From NCBI RefSeq assembly GCF_000731985.1, contig NZ_JNCS01000007.1, forward strand, positions 62,001 to 126,000: a stretch of 64,000 nt of DNA, read 5' to 3'. The position numbers and the translations under genes are program-made. The notes beneath the pieces are model-generated. The model saw nothing but the letters and a program-made list of their open reading frames with translations, was not told the DNA's origin and made no database searches. This stretch comes from Natrinema altunense (GTDB lineage Archaea; Halobacteriota; Halobacteria; Halobacteriales; Natrialbaceae). Positions 8,624 to 16,033 of the stretch are shown in pieces (the stretch's first letter is position 1; each line of letters starts with the position of its first letter).

Positions 8624-8912
8624 ATGCCCACTTATGCGACGCTCGTCAACCTCGCAGATCGGGACGTCCAGAACGCACAGGACCTCGCGACCATCTGGGG
8701 CGACGTCCGGACGGAGTTCGAGGAACAGGGTGCGGACCTCCGGGGACTCGTACGCCGCCCTCGGCGAACACGACTTCATCATCCTGTTCGAAACCGACGA
8801 CACCGAGGCGGCGTTCAAGTCGGCGCTGACGCTCCACCGCCACGGTCTCGAGGGACAGACGATGCGGATCGTCGATACGGACGACTTCTCGAACATCGTC
8901 GACGAGATCTGA
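8624..8912 (+). pseudogene. GYD-domain protein interrupted by a +1 frameshift
   Basis: Residues 1-40 (start MPTYATLVNLADR) read in one frame, and the rest (SYAALGEHDFII to VDEI) reads in the next. Together they make a typical GYD-domain protein of about 95 residues, a small ferredoxin-like fold of unknown function common in archaea. The break is at a run of four G at 8742-8745; three G would join the two parts as ...ADLRDSYAALG.... No decay is seen on either side, so this is either a very recent mutation, a slippage site or a sequencing error. It is divergent from pyk. Confidence 0.85.
8742..8745 (+). other. G4 run at the GYD frameshift point
   Basis: The context ctccGGGGactcg would restore the full-length GYD frame if one G were removed. 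Homopolymer runs are common sites of both replication slippage and base-calling errors. Confidence 0.8.
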
Positions 8913-8986
8913 GACCGGCGACTCTCGGCCAGCACGCCACGGGCAACAGTCGCGGCGAGGCCGACGGATAGTCCCCGTCGACTGCC

Positions 8987-9751
8987 TCAGTCCGGCGACC
9001 GCTCGAGCAGGCGGGTCACGCGTTCGCCGCTGACGACTTCGGGGATGATGACCTCGTCGGCACCGGCCTCTTTCGCGACCGACTCGTACATCTCCTCGCC
9101 GACGCGAACGAGGGTTTCGGGTGTGTCGGTCGCCGCCCCGCTGACGACCGCGATCTGAATGTTGACGTTCGAGTCGTCGATCGCCGCGACGAGTTTCGTC
9201 GCACGCTCGACACCTGCGGCCCGCAGTGTCCGTCCCTGTCTGGCGTCGCCCTCGACGAGCAGATGGCCGTCCTCGCGGGCGCGTTTCGCGTTGTCCTCAT
9301 CGATCTCGATGACGACGACCGTGCGACCCGCCTCGGCGAGTCGATTGGCGATCGTCCGCCCGAACATGCCGTAGCCACAGACGATCACGTGGTCCTCGCT
9401 GGTATCGATTCGTCGTTGCATCGTTGCTCGTGAGACCTCCGTTGGAATCCCTCCGCCGAACGTCTCGGTGACGACCGTCTCGCCGATCCATAGCCCCGAG
9501 AGGACGAGTCCGACCGTCACCACGATGGCGTAGGCCTTCGTTGCTCGCTCGGGGCCGGCATGGTCCCGAAAGTGCAGGTCGATACTCGTCAGATCGAGCA
9601 GCCAGAACGTCGCCTCGAGGAGGCCGACACCGCCGAGAACCGAGAGGCCGACGACGCCGGCGACGACGACCGTGGCGAAACAGCCGATCGGAACCAGTGC
9701 GTGTCGCAGGATCGGGAGCCCTGCGAACTGGGAAACGATCCCTCGCTGCAC
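8987..9751 (-). CDS. Two-TM channel-like protein with cytoplasmic TrkA-N domain, degenerate pore
   Basis: This protein has two membrane helices (about 20-40 and 72-92), a pore-loop-like segment between them and a cytoplasmic RCK/TrkA-N domain from residue 120 (GYGMFG, the Rossmann glycine motif at 126-131). It is built like a ligand-gated potassium channel. The selectivity filter position reads DLTSIDLHF instead of TVGYG, so it may not conduct K+ normally. The GTG at 9751 is chosen because a clear TATA (atatat, 9776-9781) is 25 bases upstream. The frame is open to a GTG at 9808, which would add 19 residues. Confidence 0.85.
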   Translation of the reverse strand: MQRGIVSQFAGLPILRHALVPIGCFATVVVAGVVGLSVLGGVGLLEATFWLLDLTSIDLHFRDHAGPERATKAYAIVVTVGLVLSGLWIGETVVTETFGGGIPTEVSRATMQRRIDTSEDHVIVCGYGMFGRTIANRLAEAGRTVVVIEIDEDNAKRAREDGHLLVEGDARQGRTLRAAGVERATKLVAAIDDSNVNIQIAVVSGAATDTPETLVRVGEEMYESVAKEAGADEVIIPEVVSGERVTRLLERSPD

Positions 9752-9871
9752 ACTCGTTTCTCGGTACCAACTCGCATATATCTGTGCGTCAGCACGGCCG
9801 GTAGTCACGCCGCTCGACTGGTATCCAGTCCTCCAAACGGCGTCGACAAAATATCTGGGATCAGGCCGCGG

Positions 9872-11977
9872 CTACTGGATCTTTTCGCCGAGCGCGGCGT
9901 CGCCGTGGGTCGTCAGCAGATCCGCCTCGTCGCCCGCCGCGAGGATCATGCCGTTCGACTCCACGCCGAACAGCTCCGCGGGCTCCATGTTCGCAAGCAG
10001 CACACACCGCGTCCCCGGCAACTCGTCGAGGTCGTGGAGTTGCTTGATCCCCGCCACGACCTGGCGGGTTTCGAAGCCGATGTCGACCTCGAGACGAGCC
10101 AGGTCGTCGGCACCTTCGATCCCCTCGGCCGCTTCGATCCGTCCGACGCGGATGTCCAGGTCTTGGAAGTCCTCGAATCCGATCCGTTCCTCGAGCAGGG
10201 GCTCGATGTTCTCGGTGGCTGTCATGGTCTCGGCTTCGTCCCCGGCGGTGTCGTCGCTTTCGGTTTCCGTCCCCTCGTCGTCGGCCGCGGCGGTTGCGAC
10301 GCGTTCCTCGAGTTTTGCCGTGAGTTCCGCGACCCGGTCGTCCTCGATCTTCTCGAAGAGTTCGCCCGGTTCGTCGAAGGTCCGCGGCGGGGCCTCGAGC
10401 GCGTCCTCGAGACGGGCGTCCGCGATCTCGCCGTCCTCGCCGATCTGTGCCCACAGTTCCTGGGCCTTGTCGGGGGTGATCGGCTCGAGCAGGACGGCGA
10501 CGGCCTTGGCGATCTGGACGCAGTCGCGGATGACCTGTGCGGCCCGGTCGGGGTCGTCGTCGGTGAGCTTCCAGGGCTCGTTGCGCTGGATGTACTCGTT
10601 GCCGAACTGGGCGAGCCGTGTCGCGGCCTGCCCCACCCCGCGCATGGAGTAGTCGTTGACGTTCTCGCGGACCTCGTCGATGGCGGCCTCGATGCGCTCG
10701 CGGACCTCCTCCGAGACGGCCGTCTCCGGCGTCCCTTCGTAGTTGCGGTAGGCAAAGAGCAGCGAGCGGTACCAGAAGTTGCCGACGGTGCCGACGAGTT
10801 CGCCGTTGACCGTCTCCTGGAAGGCGTCCCAGGAGAAGTCGACGTCCTGCTGGAGGCCACCGGTCGTCGTCAGGTAGTACCGCAGCAGGTCCGGATGGAA
10901 CCCTTCGTCCAGGTACTCCTTCGCCCAGATCGCGCGGTTGCGGCTGGTCGAGAGCCCCTTGCCGTTGATCGTGATGAAGCCGGTCGCGGCGACCCCGCGG
11001 GGTTTGTTGTAGCCCGCCCCCTCGAGCATCGCCGGCCAGAAGATCGTGTGGTGTTGGATGATATCGCGGCCGATGATATGGACGATCTCGCCGTCGTCCT
11101 TCCAGACCTGCTCCCAGTCGAACGCGTCGGTCCCGTCGCGCTCGGCGTACTGCTTCGAACTCGCGATGTACTCGATCGGCGCGTCGACCCAGACGTAGAG
11201 GACGAGGTCGTCGCCCGCAGTGTCGTCATCCCCGTGGGGGTAGTCGATCCCCCAGTCCATGTCCCGCGTGATACACCAGTCCTGAAGGCCGTCTTCGATC
11301 CACTGGCGGGGCTGGTTGCGCGCGTTCGAGGTCCCCTCGAGACCGTCCAAAAAGTCGGTGAGGAAGTCGGCAAACGCCGAGACCTCGAAGAACTTGTGGG
11401 TGCGCTCGCGGTACTCGGCGGGGTTGCCCGTGATCGTACTCGTCGGGTCCTCGACCTCGCCGGGTTCCAGGTGGCGCTGACAGCCCTCGTCGCACTCGTC
11501 GCCGCGGGCCTTCTCGCCGCAGTAGGGACAGGTCCCCTCGACGTAGCGGTCGGGCAGGTACTGGTCGGCATCGGGATCGTAGGCGACCTGGATCTCCTTT
11601 TCGTAGACGTACCCCTCGTCGTCCAGCGTCCGGACGATCTCCTGGGTCAGTTCGGTGTTGGTCTCGTCGTGGGTGTGGCCGTAGTTGTCGAAGTCGACGT
11701 TGAACTTCGGGAACGTCTCCTCGTACTGCTCGTGCCACTCCAGCGCGAAGTCCTCGGGGTCGACGCCCTGCTGTTCGGCATTCACGGCGACCGGGGTGCC
11801 GTGCATGTCCGATCCACAGACGTAGATCGAGTCCTGCCCCAGCGTTTGCAGGGTGCGGTTGAACGCATCGGCACCGATGTACCCCCGCAGGTGACCGATG
11901 TGCAGGTCGCCGTTGGCGTAGGGCAACCCGCAGGTCACGACGGCGGGGTTCTCCGTCGGAAAGTCCTCGTGGCTCAT
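9872..11977 (-). CDS. metG: Methionyl-tRNA synthetase
   Basis: This class I synthetase charges tRNA-Met. Residues 26-29 are the HIGH motif. A zinc knuckle region of the CPYC...CDEGC type is at about 150-170. The KMSKS loop has the variant KGLSTS. The anticodon-binding helical domain follows. The last 110 residues are an EMAP/Trbp111-like tRNA-binding domain, preceded by an acidic Asp/Glu-rich linker typical of haloarchaea. The ATG at 11977 is preferred over the upstream GTG at 11986. It is monocistronic; the less GC-rich DUF4157 island lies just upstream of its promoter. Confidence 0.97.
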   Translation of the reverse strand: MSHEDFPTENPAVVTCGLPYANGDLHIGHLRGYIGADAFNRTLQTLGQDSIYVCGSDMHGTPVAVNAEQQGVDPEDFALEWHEQYEETFPKFNVDFDNYGHTHDETNTELTQEIVRTLDDEGYVYEKEIQVAYDPDADQYLPDRYVEGTCPYCGEKARGDECDEGCQRHLEPGEVEDPTSTITGNPAEYRERTHKFFEVSAFADFLTDFLDGLEGTSNARNQPRQWIEDGLQDWCITRDMDWGIDYPHGDDDTAGDDLVLYVWVDAPIEYIASSKQYAERDGTDAFDWEQVWKDDGEIVHIIGRDIIQHHTIFWPAMLEGAGYNKPRGVAATGFITINGKGLSTSRNRAIWAKEYLDEGFHPDLLRYYLTTTGGLQQDVDFSWDAFQETVNGELVGTVGNFWYRSLLFAYRNYEGTPETAVSEEVRERIEAAIDEVRENVNDYSMRGVGQAATRLAQFGNEYIQRNEPWKLTDDDPDRAAQVIRDCVQIAKAVAVLLEPITPDKAQELWAQIGEDGEIADARLEDALEAPPRTFDEPGELFEKIEDDRVAELTAKLEERVATAAADDEGTETESDDTAGDEAETMTATENIEPLLEERIGFEDFQDLDIRVGRIEAAEGIEGADDLARLEVDIGFETRQVVAGIKQLHDLDELPGTRCVLLANMEPAELFGVESNGMILAAGDEADLLTTHGDAALGEKIQ

Positions 11978-12381
11978 GCTCGTCACGTTGCGCTCGCGGG
12001 CGTAAAACCCGCCGGTTTCGATCGCTGCATGTGCTCCTCGGATCGCATCTCGAGTACTGGTTGTCGAACGATCCGAAGACGCGAATGCGAGCCTGATCTG
12101 AGAAGCTGCCGTCCCGACTCACGGTTCGACACGGCAGCGTGGGAAAGAGACGCCGTCACGCCGGCGACTCTGTCCGAGCAGAGTCGCGGACTGACGCTCC
12201 GAGACGATCGTCTTGATCGGCATCATCGTTCGTCGGGGAGCGCGTTCGTGTCACCGTTGCCCGCTGTGCTGTCCAGCTACTGCTGTGCACTGCCCACTAG
12301 TCCTCGAGCCAAGAGCGGACATTATTTCATATGCCCAACGAAACAACTATTGCGACGAAGTCAGAAGAGTAGCTATCAACA
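11978..12381. other. Left border of the DUF4157 island, hairpins and promoter, no gene
   Basis: This 404-base gap lies between the metG start and the DUF4157 gene. It holds a 9-bp perfect stem with a 6-base loop at 12164-12187 and a weaker 7-bp inverted pair at 12105-12111/12131-12137. AT content rises sharply from about 12310, with a TATA-like attatttcatat at 12319-12330. A 13-codon open frame (12331-12372) lies between this and the next gene, but nothing supports its translation. No integrase or tRNA end was found. Confidence 0.55.
12164..12187. repeat. 9-bp perfect hairpin at island border
   Basis: The arms gcgactctg and cagagtcgc are separated by six bases. There is no T-run after it, so it is not an obvious terminator. 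Its position near the switch from GC-rich host DNA to the island makes it a possible border element. Confidence 0.45.
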
Positions 12382-13545
12382 ATGGGGTTTCGGTCATCGA
12401 GACGCTCCCGAACGGAAGCTTCGTCTAACACGACGACCTCAATTAACTCGTCGAGTGTGCGAGAGTCCAAGTCACACTCTGCCGACGACATCGTGACCGC
12501 AAATCGGCCCTCGAAAGCATCACGGGACACGGGCATGGACGCGCAGGAACGGGAAAATGCGCTCTCGGTTCGCCGGAGCACCGTCGCCGCGCATCGGGAT
12601 GGGCCAGCCGGTGACACGGACACGCCTGAAAGCGTTCGGAACGTCATTGCTTCGCCGGGCCAGTCGCTGGATACGTCGATTCAGCGCGCGATGGAAGACC
12701 GGATGGGGGACTCGCTTGGAGACGTGCGGGTTCACACCGGGCCACAGGCGGCCAAGGCGTGTGAGGCCATCAACGCCCGTGCGTTTACCGTGGGGAATCA
12801 CATCGCGTTCAATCACGGTGAGTACGATCCCTCCAGTCCGGACGGTCAGCACGTGCTTGCCCACGAACTCGCGCACGTGCGCCAGCAGACTGGTGGGGCG
12901 GTGTCGATGCTCCCCCAAGAGAATCTGGAGTTAGAGATCGATCCTGAGCCACAGTTAGAGCGCGACGCCGAGGAAACCGCACAGCGCGTGATGGAGGGTG
13001 GTGAGTTGGGCATTCAGCGAATGAAAGAGACGGAGGTACACGTACAGCGGATGGGGCTAGGTGTGTTCACTGGCTCGGGGACGAGCGAAGGGCCGATCGA
13101 GCAACTCCGGAGTCACGTCGAAGATGCCACAGCGGCGGGCGAGGAAAAAGTCGACGACTTGACGACCAAAACATACCGACTGACCAGAGACCAATTGCTG
13201 GACATGGTGGAGTCTGTCGAAACGCCGAAAGGACTAGCTGACTACCTCGAGCACCACGATATCGACGTAGCAAGTCGCATTCAGGACGCGGCGAGTAGTT
13301 CAGTCAAAGGTGCGACAAAAGGGTGGACAGTGGGATCGATGGCTGGCTCCCTTGCCGGCCCCGTCGGTGCCGTCGCCGGTGGTCTCCTTGGCGTACCGTT
13401 AGGAGCGTTCCTCACGACCAAATTCGGTGAACAAACGGCCGGCAAAATTCAGAACGTGATACGGAACGTACTCGGACTCAAAACCGACCAAGAGTTCGAT
13501 TCCGAGGACTGGACCGGCTCGGATAGTGAGGAGGTGAACTTCTAA
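12382..13545 (+). CDS. DUF4157 (eCIS-core) metalloprotease-like protein with glycine-zipper tail
   Basis: This 387-residue protein has three parts. Residues 1-85 are Ser/Thr/Arg-rich and low in complexity. Residues 91-173 are a DUF4157 domain as found in proteins linked to extracellular contractile injection systems, with SLGDVRVHTG, a GNHIAF strand and a zinc-protease-like His161-Glu-Leu-Ala-His165 motif followed by VRQQTGG. After an EIDPEPQLERDAEETA segment, the C-terminal third has helices and a Gly/Ala-rich hydrophobic stretch at 312-345 (GSMAGSLAGPVGAVAGG and onward) resembling glycine zippers of membrane-active proteins. The start is supported by the decayed copy at 14468, which begins with the same MGxRS. 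It is followed after 2 bases by an unknown gene. An effector or toxin role is inferred, not shown. Confidence 0.85.
   Translation: MGFRSSRRSRTEASSNTTTSINSSSVRESKSHSADDIVTANRPSKASRDTGMDAQERENALSVRRSTVAAHRDGPAGDTDTPESVRNVIASPGQSLDTSIQRAMEDRMGDSLGDVRVHTGPQAAKACEAINARAFTVGNHIAFNHGEYDPSSPDGQHVLAHELAHVRQQTGGAVSMLPQENLELEIDPEPQLERDAEETAQRVMEGGELGIQRMKETEVHVQRMGLGVFTGSGTSEGPIEQLRSHVEDATAAGEEKVDDLTTKTYRLTRDQLLDMVESVETPKGLADYLEHHDIDVASRIQDAASSSVKGATKGWTVGSMAGSLAGPVGAVAGGLLGVPLGAFLTTKFGEQTAGKIQNVIRNVLGLKTDQEFDSEDWTGSDSEEVNF
12733..12871 (+). repeat. Direct repeat copy A (DUF4157 core)
   Basis: About 139 bases here match 14536-14674 at a constant offset of 1803 bases with no gaps and only scattered mismatches. 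They encode HTGPQAAKACEAINARAFTV and onward to HVLAHELA. The high nucleotide identity indicates a fairly recent duplication or recombination between related cassettes. Confidence 0.85.
13530..13537 (+). promoter_or_regulatory. Strong Shine-Dalgarno site inside the end of the DUF4157 gene
   Basis: The sequence ggaggtga is a full complement to the archaeal 16S rRNA 3' end and ends 10 bases before the ATG at 13548. In this mostly leaderless genome such a site marks a downstream gene of an operon, fixes its start and points to translational coupling with the DUF4157 gene. Confidence 0.8.
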
Positions 13546-13547
13546 CC

Positions 13548-14462
13548 ATGCATGGTGAGATCAAGAAAGAGACAGATGATGGGTTCGGCTTGCTAATCAT
13601 CGACAACAACGATGTTGAGCACAAAATAGGAGTCCAGTATAGTGGAGGGATTGACGGCCACCTTCAAGACCGTTATCCAGACAATCCGGGTGAGCGCACA
13701 CACAGCCAGGGTGAACACGTCGGCCACGCTCGCAAATACGCCCAGTACTACGTGGACCAAGAGACGGAGCACGACACGCTACCGTGGGACATCGATGCGG
13801 AGCGATTCGAGACGGTCCGGCAAGCGTTGCAGGAGCTCTCGATCGGGAACATCGAGACGTACTTCGGTGAGTTACTCGAGCAGAGCCTGAGTCATTACGC
13901 GGACGATCCGGACGTCGACATCGGCAATACCACACGCCCGCAGTCGCTGCCCGCGGAGATGATCGGCGGTGACGATGCCGTGATGTACAAACAGGAGATT
14001 TACCTCGACGAGGACGACCGGATCGAGGCGACATCGGGCATCGGGATCATGTACTACGTTGCCAGAGGGGACCGAACGACAGTCTGGCACGGTGACGCAC
14101 CGGATCGAGAGCCGGATGCCAGGGTGGAAGTTTTTCCCGCGCCGCTGGTCGATCCTGCACCGTTTCGGGATTATCTCGTGTACAACCTCCGGTGTCAGAT
14201 TCGTGATTGCTATCTCATGATGGGCATGGAACCACCCGAAGCGTACAAAGTGCTCGGGCACGGCCAGTACCGCTTTACCGGCAAATACGATAGCTTTGAC
14301 CTGTATCCGCCGTATTACGACTTCAGTGCAGAGATACCCGGGTACAGTCACGAGTTCCGACCCGATCTGCCGATCACCTGGGACGAACTCGGGAGCATCG
14401 TCAGCTCGGAACGCGAGCAGTCGCTGTTCGACCAAATCAAAGGGTCACTGTTCAGTAGGTGA
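13548..14462 (+). CDS. Unknown protein coupled to the DUF4157 gene (304 aa), candidate partner or immunity protein
   Basis: This gene starts 2 bases after the DUF4157 gene and has its own strong Shine-Dalgarno site, so the two are surely co-expressed. The 304-residue product is soluble, acidic and rich in Tyr and Asp. It shows no signal peptide, membrane segment or recognisable catalytic motif. It begins with a short beta-strand-like HGEIKKETDDGFGLLII segment and ends in a helix near SLFDQIKGSLFSR. Codon use is less GC-rich than the flanking genes. Position next to a probable effector suggests an immunity, chaperone or loading partner; this is inference from context only. Confidence 0.8.
   Translation: MHGEIKKETDDGFGLLIIDNNDVEHKIGVQYSGGIDGHLQDRYPDNPGERTHSQGEHVGHARKYAQYYVDQETEHDTLPWDIDAERFETVRQALQELSIGNIETYFGELLEQSLSHYADDPDVDIGNTTRPQSLPAEMIGGDDAVMYKQEIYLDEDDRIEATSGIGIMYYVARGDRTTVWHGDAPDREPDARVEVFPAPLVDPAPFRDYLVYNLRCQIRDCYLMMGMEPPEAYKVLGHGQYRFTGKYDSFDLYPPYYDFSAEIPGYSHEFRPDLPITWDELGSIVSSEREQSLFDQIKGSLFSR
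14456..14462 (+). promoter_or_regulatory. Residual Shine-Dalgarno before decayed DUF4157 copy
   Basis: The sequence taggtga overlaps the stop of the preceding gene and lies five bases before the ATG at 14468. It indicates that the broken copy was once translated as the next gene of this operon. Confidence 0.5.
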
Positions 14463-14467
14463 GCGCG

Positions 14468-14739
14468 ATGGGCTCTCGGTCTGCATCGCGGAGGTAGAAT
14501 CGGAAACGGGCGCCCCCTCCAGTGCTGTCCAGATTCATGCTGGGCCACAGATGACCAAGGCGTGTGAGACCATCACCGACCGTGCGTTTACGGTGGGGAA
14601 TCACGTCGCGTTGAACCACGGTGAGTATGATCCCTCCAGTCCGGACGGCCAGCACGTGCTCGGCCACGAACTCGGCCCGCTTGATGCGGACGACGACCGT
14701 CCACCGAAGCCCGAGTCAGACGGTCTCCATTCGCTTTAA
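14468..14739 (+). pseudogene. Truncated, frameshifted second DUF4157 gene
   Basis: The remnant begins with an ATG encoding MGSRSASRR followed directly by TAG, resembling the MGFRSSRR start of the intact gene at 12382. In another frame (from about 14509) it encodes a DUF4157 core, with VQIHAGPQMTKACE, then RAFTVGNHVALNHGEYD and HVLGHELG. The histidine motif is broken: after HELG the sequence turns into PLDADDD, losing the second zinc histidine and the whole C-terminal part. The region between start and core is mostly deleted. Its stop overlaps the stop of mfnA on the other strand, marking the right edge of the island. Confidence 0.85.
14536..14674 (+). repeat. Direct repeat copy B (DUF4157 core remnant)
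   Basis: This is the partner of 12733-12871 at an offset of 1803 bases. Similarity stops right after the codons for HELG, which places the recombination or deletion junction at about 14675. Confidence 0.85.
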
Positions 14740-15821
14740 TCGTCGCTCGCGACGGGGACGCTCGCGCGCACCTCGAGCCGGTCCAAATCCCCGACGAACG
14801 AGGCCAGCATCTCGCGAGTGACGTGGGGCATGCAGACGATCCGCAACTCGTCGGTCGCGGTCCGGGAGAGTCGCCAGCCTTCCGCCCGCAGGGCGTCGAA
14901 CGTCGACCGCGGCACGTCGGCCGCCACCAGCGGTAGGGTTGGATCGGCTACCTCGTAGCCGCGTTTCTCGAGGGCGTCGGCGAGCCACTCGGCGTTGTTC
15001 TGCGAGCGGACGTACTGCCGGCGGTATCCCTCCGGCCACAACTCCTCCATCGCGGCGACGGCGCTGGCGACGCCCGCGCCCGAACGGGTGCCGGTCAGCG
15101 TCGCCTGGGACGTCGACTCGAGGTAGGGCGTATCGACGGCGAGTTCGTCGAGCAAGGCCGCATCGCGGACGAGCAGTCCGCCGGCGGGGACCGCTGCCTG
15201 CCCCATCTTGTGGGGATCGATCGCCATCGTATCGATCGCGGCGTGGTCGAAGTGCCAGTCGTAGTCGGTAAAGGGAAGGACGAAGCCGCCCCACGCGGCG
15301 TCGACGTGGCACATCGCACCGACCGATCGCGCGATCTCTCCGAGTTCCGGAATCGGGTCGACCCGGCCGTACTCGGTGGTTCCCGCGACGCCGATCACCA
15401 ACGCGGTGTCCTCGTCGACCGACGCGCGGACGGCCTCGAGATCGGCCCGCTGCCGGTCGTCGGTCGGGACGATCCGCAGTTCGACGCCGAGCAGGTCGGC
15501 GGCCTTCCGGAAACTGAAGTGGCCCGATTCCGGCATGACGACGTTCGGCGTCCGGCCGTCGGCCCGTTCGCGGGCGATCCGGACGGCCTGAATGTTGGCT
15601 TCGGTGCCGCCGCTCGTGATGTAGCCCGCCGGGTCGTCCAGCCCCGCGATGTCGCCTAACAGATCGATCGCATCGTCCTCGAGCGCCGCGACGGCCGGGT
15701 AGGTGCCGGGATCGCCGGGGTTCGTCGCGAGAAACCGTTCGGCCGCGTCGCGCGCCGCCGGGTGGGGGTCCGTACACATCGAGGAGAGGACCCGGTCGAA
15801 CGCTTGCGGCTCGATTTGCAT
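14736..15821 (-). CDS. mfnA: PLP-dependent tyrosine/aspartate decarboxylase MfnA
   Basis: This is a group II PLP decarboxylase. In methanogens MfnA makes tyramine for methanofuran; in archaea without methanofuran the homologue is thought to make beta-alanine from aspartate for coenzyme A, which is the likely role here. The PLP-binding lysine is Lys205 (DPHKMG), with HVDAAWGG at 172-179 supplying the aspartate that contacts the pyridine nitrogen. The 361-residue length is standard. The start at 15821 is supported by a TATA element (gtttatttg on the plus strand, 15844-15852) at leaderless distance. The DUF4157 island ends at its stop codon. Confidence 0.93.
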   Translation of the reverse strand: MQIEPQAFDRVLSSMCTDPHPAARDAAERFLATNPGDPGTYPAVAALEDDAIDLLGDIAGLDDPAGYITSGGTEANIQAVRIARERADGRTPNVVMPESGHFSFRKAADLLGVELRIVPTDDRQRADLEAVRASVDEDTALVIGVAGTTEYGRVDPIPELGEIARSVGAMCHVDAAWGGFVLPFTDYDWHFDHAAIDTMAIDPHKMGQAAVPAGGLLVRDAALLDELAVDTPYLESTSQATLTGTRSGAGVASAVAAMEELWPEGYRRQYVRSQNNAEWLADALEKRGYEVADPTLPLVAADVPRSTFDALRAEGWRLSRTATDELRIVCMPHVTREMLASFVGDLDRLEVRASVPVASDD

Positions 15822-15843
15822 ATCACGTATGTAATCGGTCGTG

Positions 15844-15852
15844 GGTTTATTT
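15844..15852 (-). promoter_or_regulatory. TATA box of mfnA
   Basis: Read on the minus strand as caaataaac, it lies 23-31 bases before the mfnA ATG in otherwise GC-rich DNA. Confidence 0.65.
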
Positions 15853-16002
15853 GTTGTGTTTGGCGATGTTTCTCGCGGCCGGTCGTTCGTTTCGGGTCGT
15901 CCCACCGGTGTCCCCGACGGTGCAAGCCACGTCGAACGAACCCGACGCGAACGCGGGCGGTTCGACCGTCGACGCCGAGGCAGCGATCGTTTCATGACAA
16001 TG

Positions 16003-16010
16003 TTAATAAA
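16003..16010 (+). promoter_or_regulatory. TATA box of membrane glycosyltransferase
   Basis: The run ttaataaa is 24-31 bases before the ATG at 16034, the canonical leaderless distance. Confidence 0.7.
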
Positions 16011-16033
16011 ACGTCGACTTGAAACCCCCAGCA

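Noticed and set aside
12331-12372. 13-codon open frame just before the DUF4157 gene, as an upstream leader peptide
   Set aside because: No Shine-Dalgarno site and no attenuator structure; the frame is short enough to be chance.
9560-12496. Open frame of 978 codons on the plus strand opposite metG
   Set aside because: It is the antisense of metG and the TrkA-N gene, lacks known domains, and its composition mirrors the acidic coding strand as expected for GC-rich third positions.
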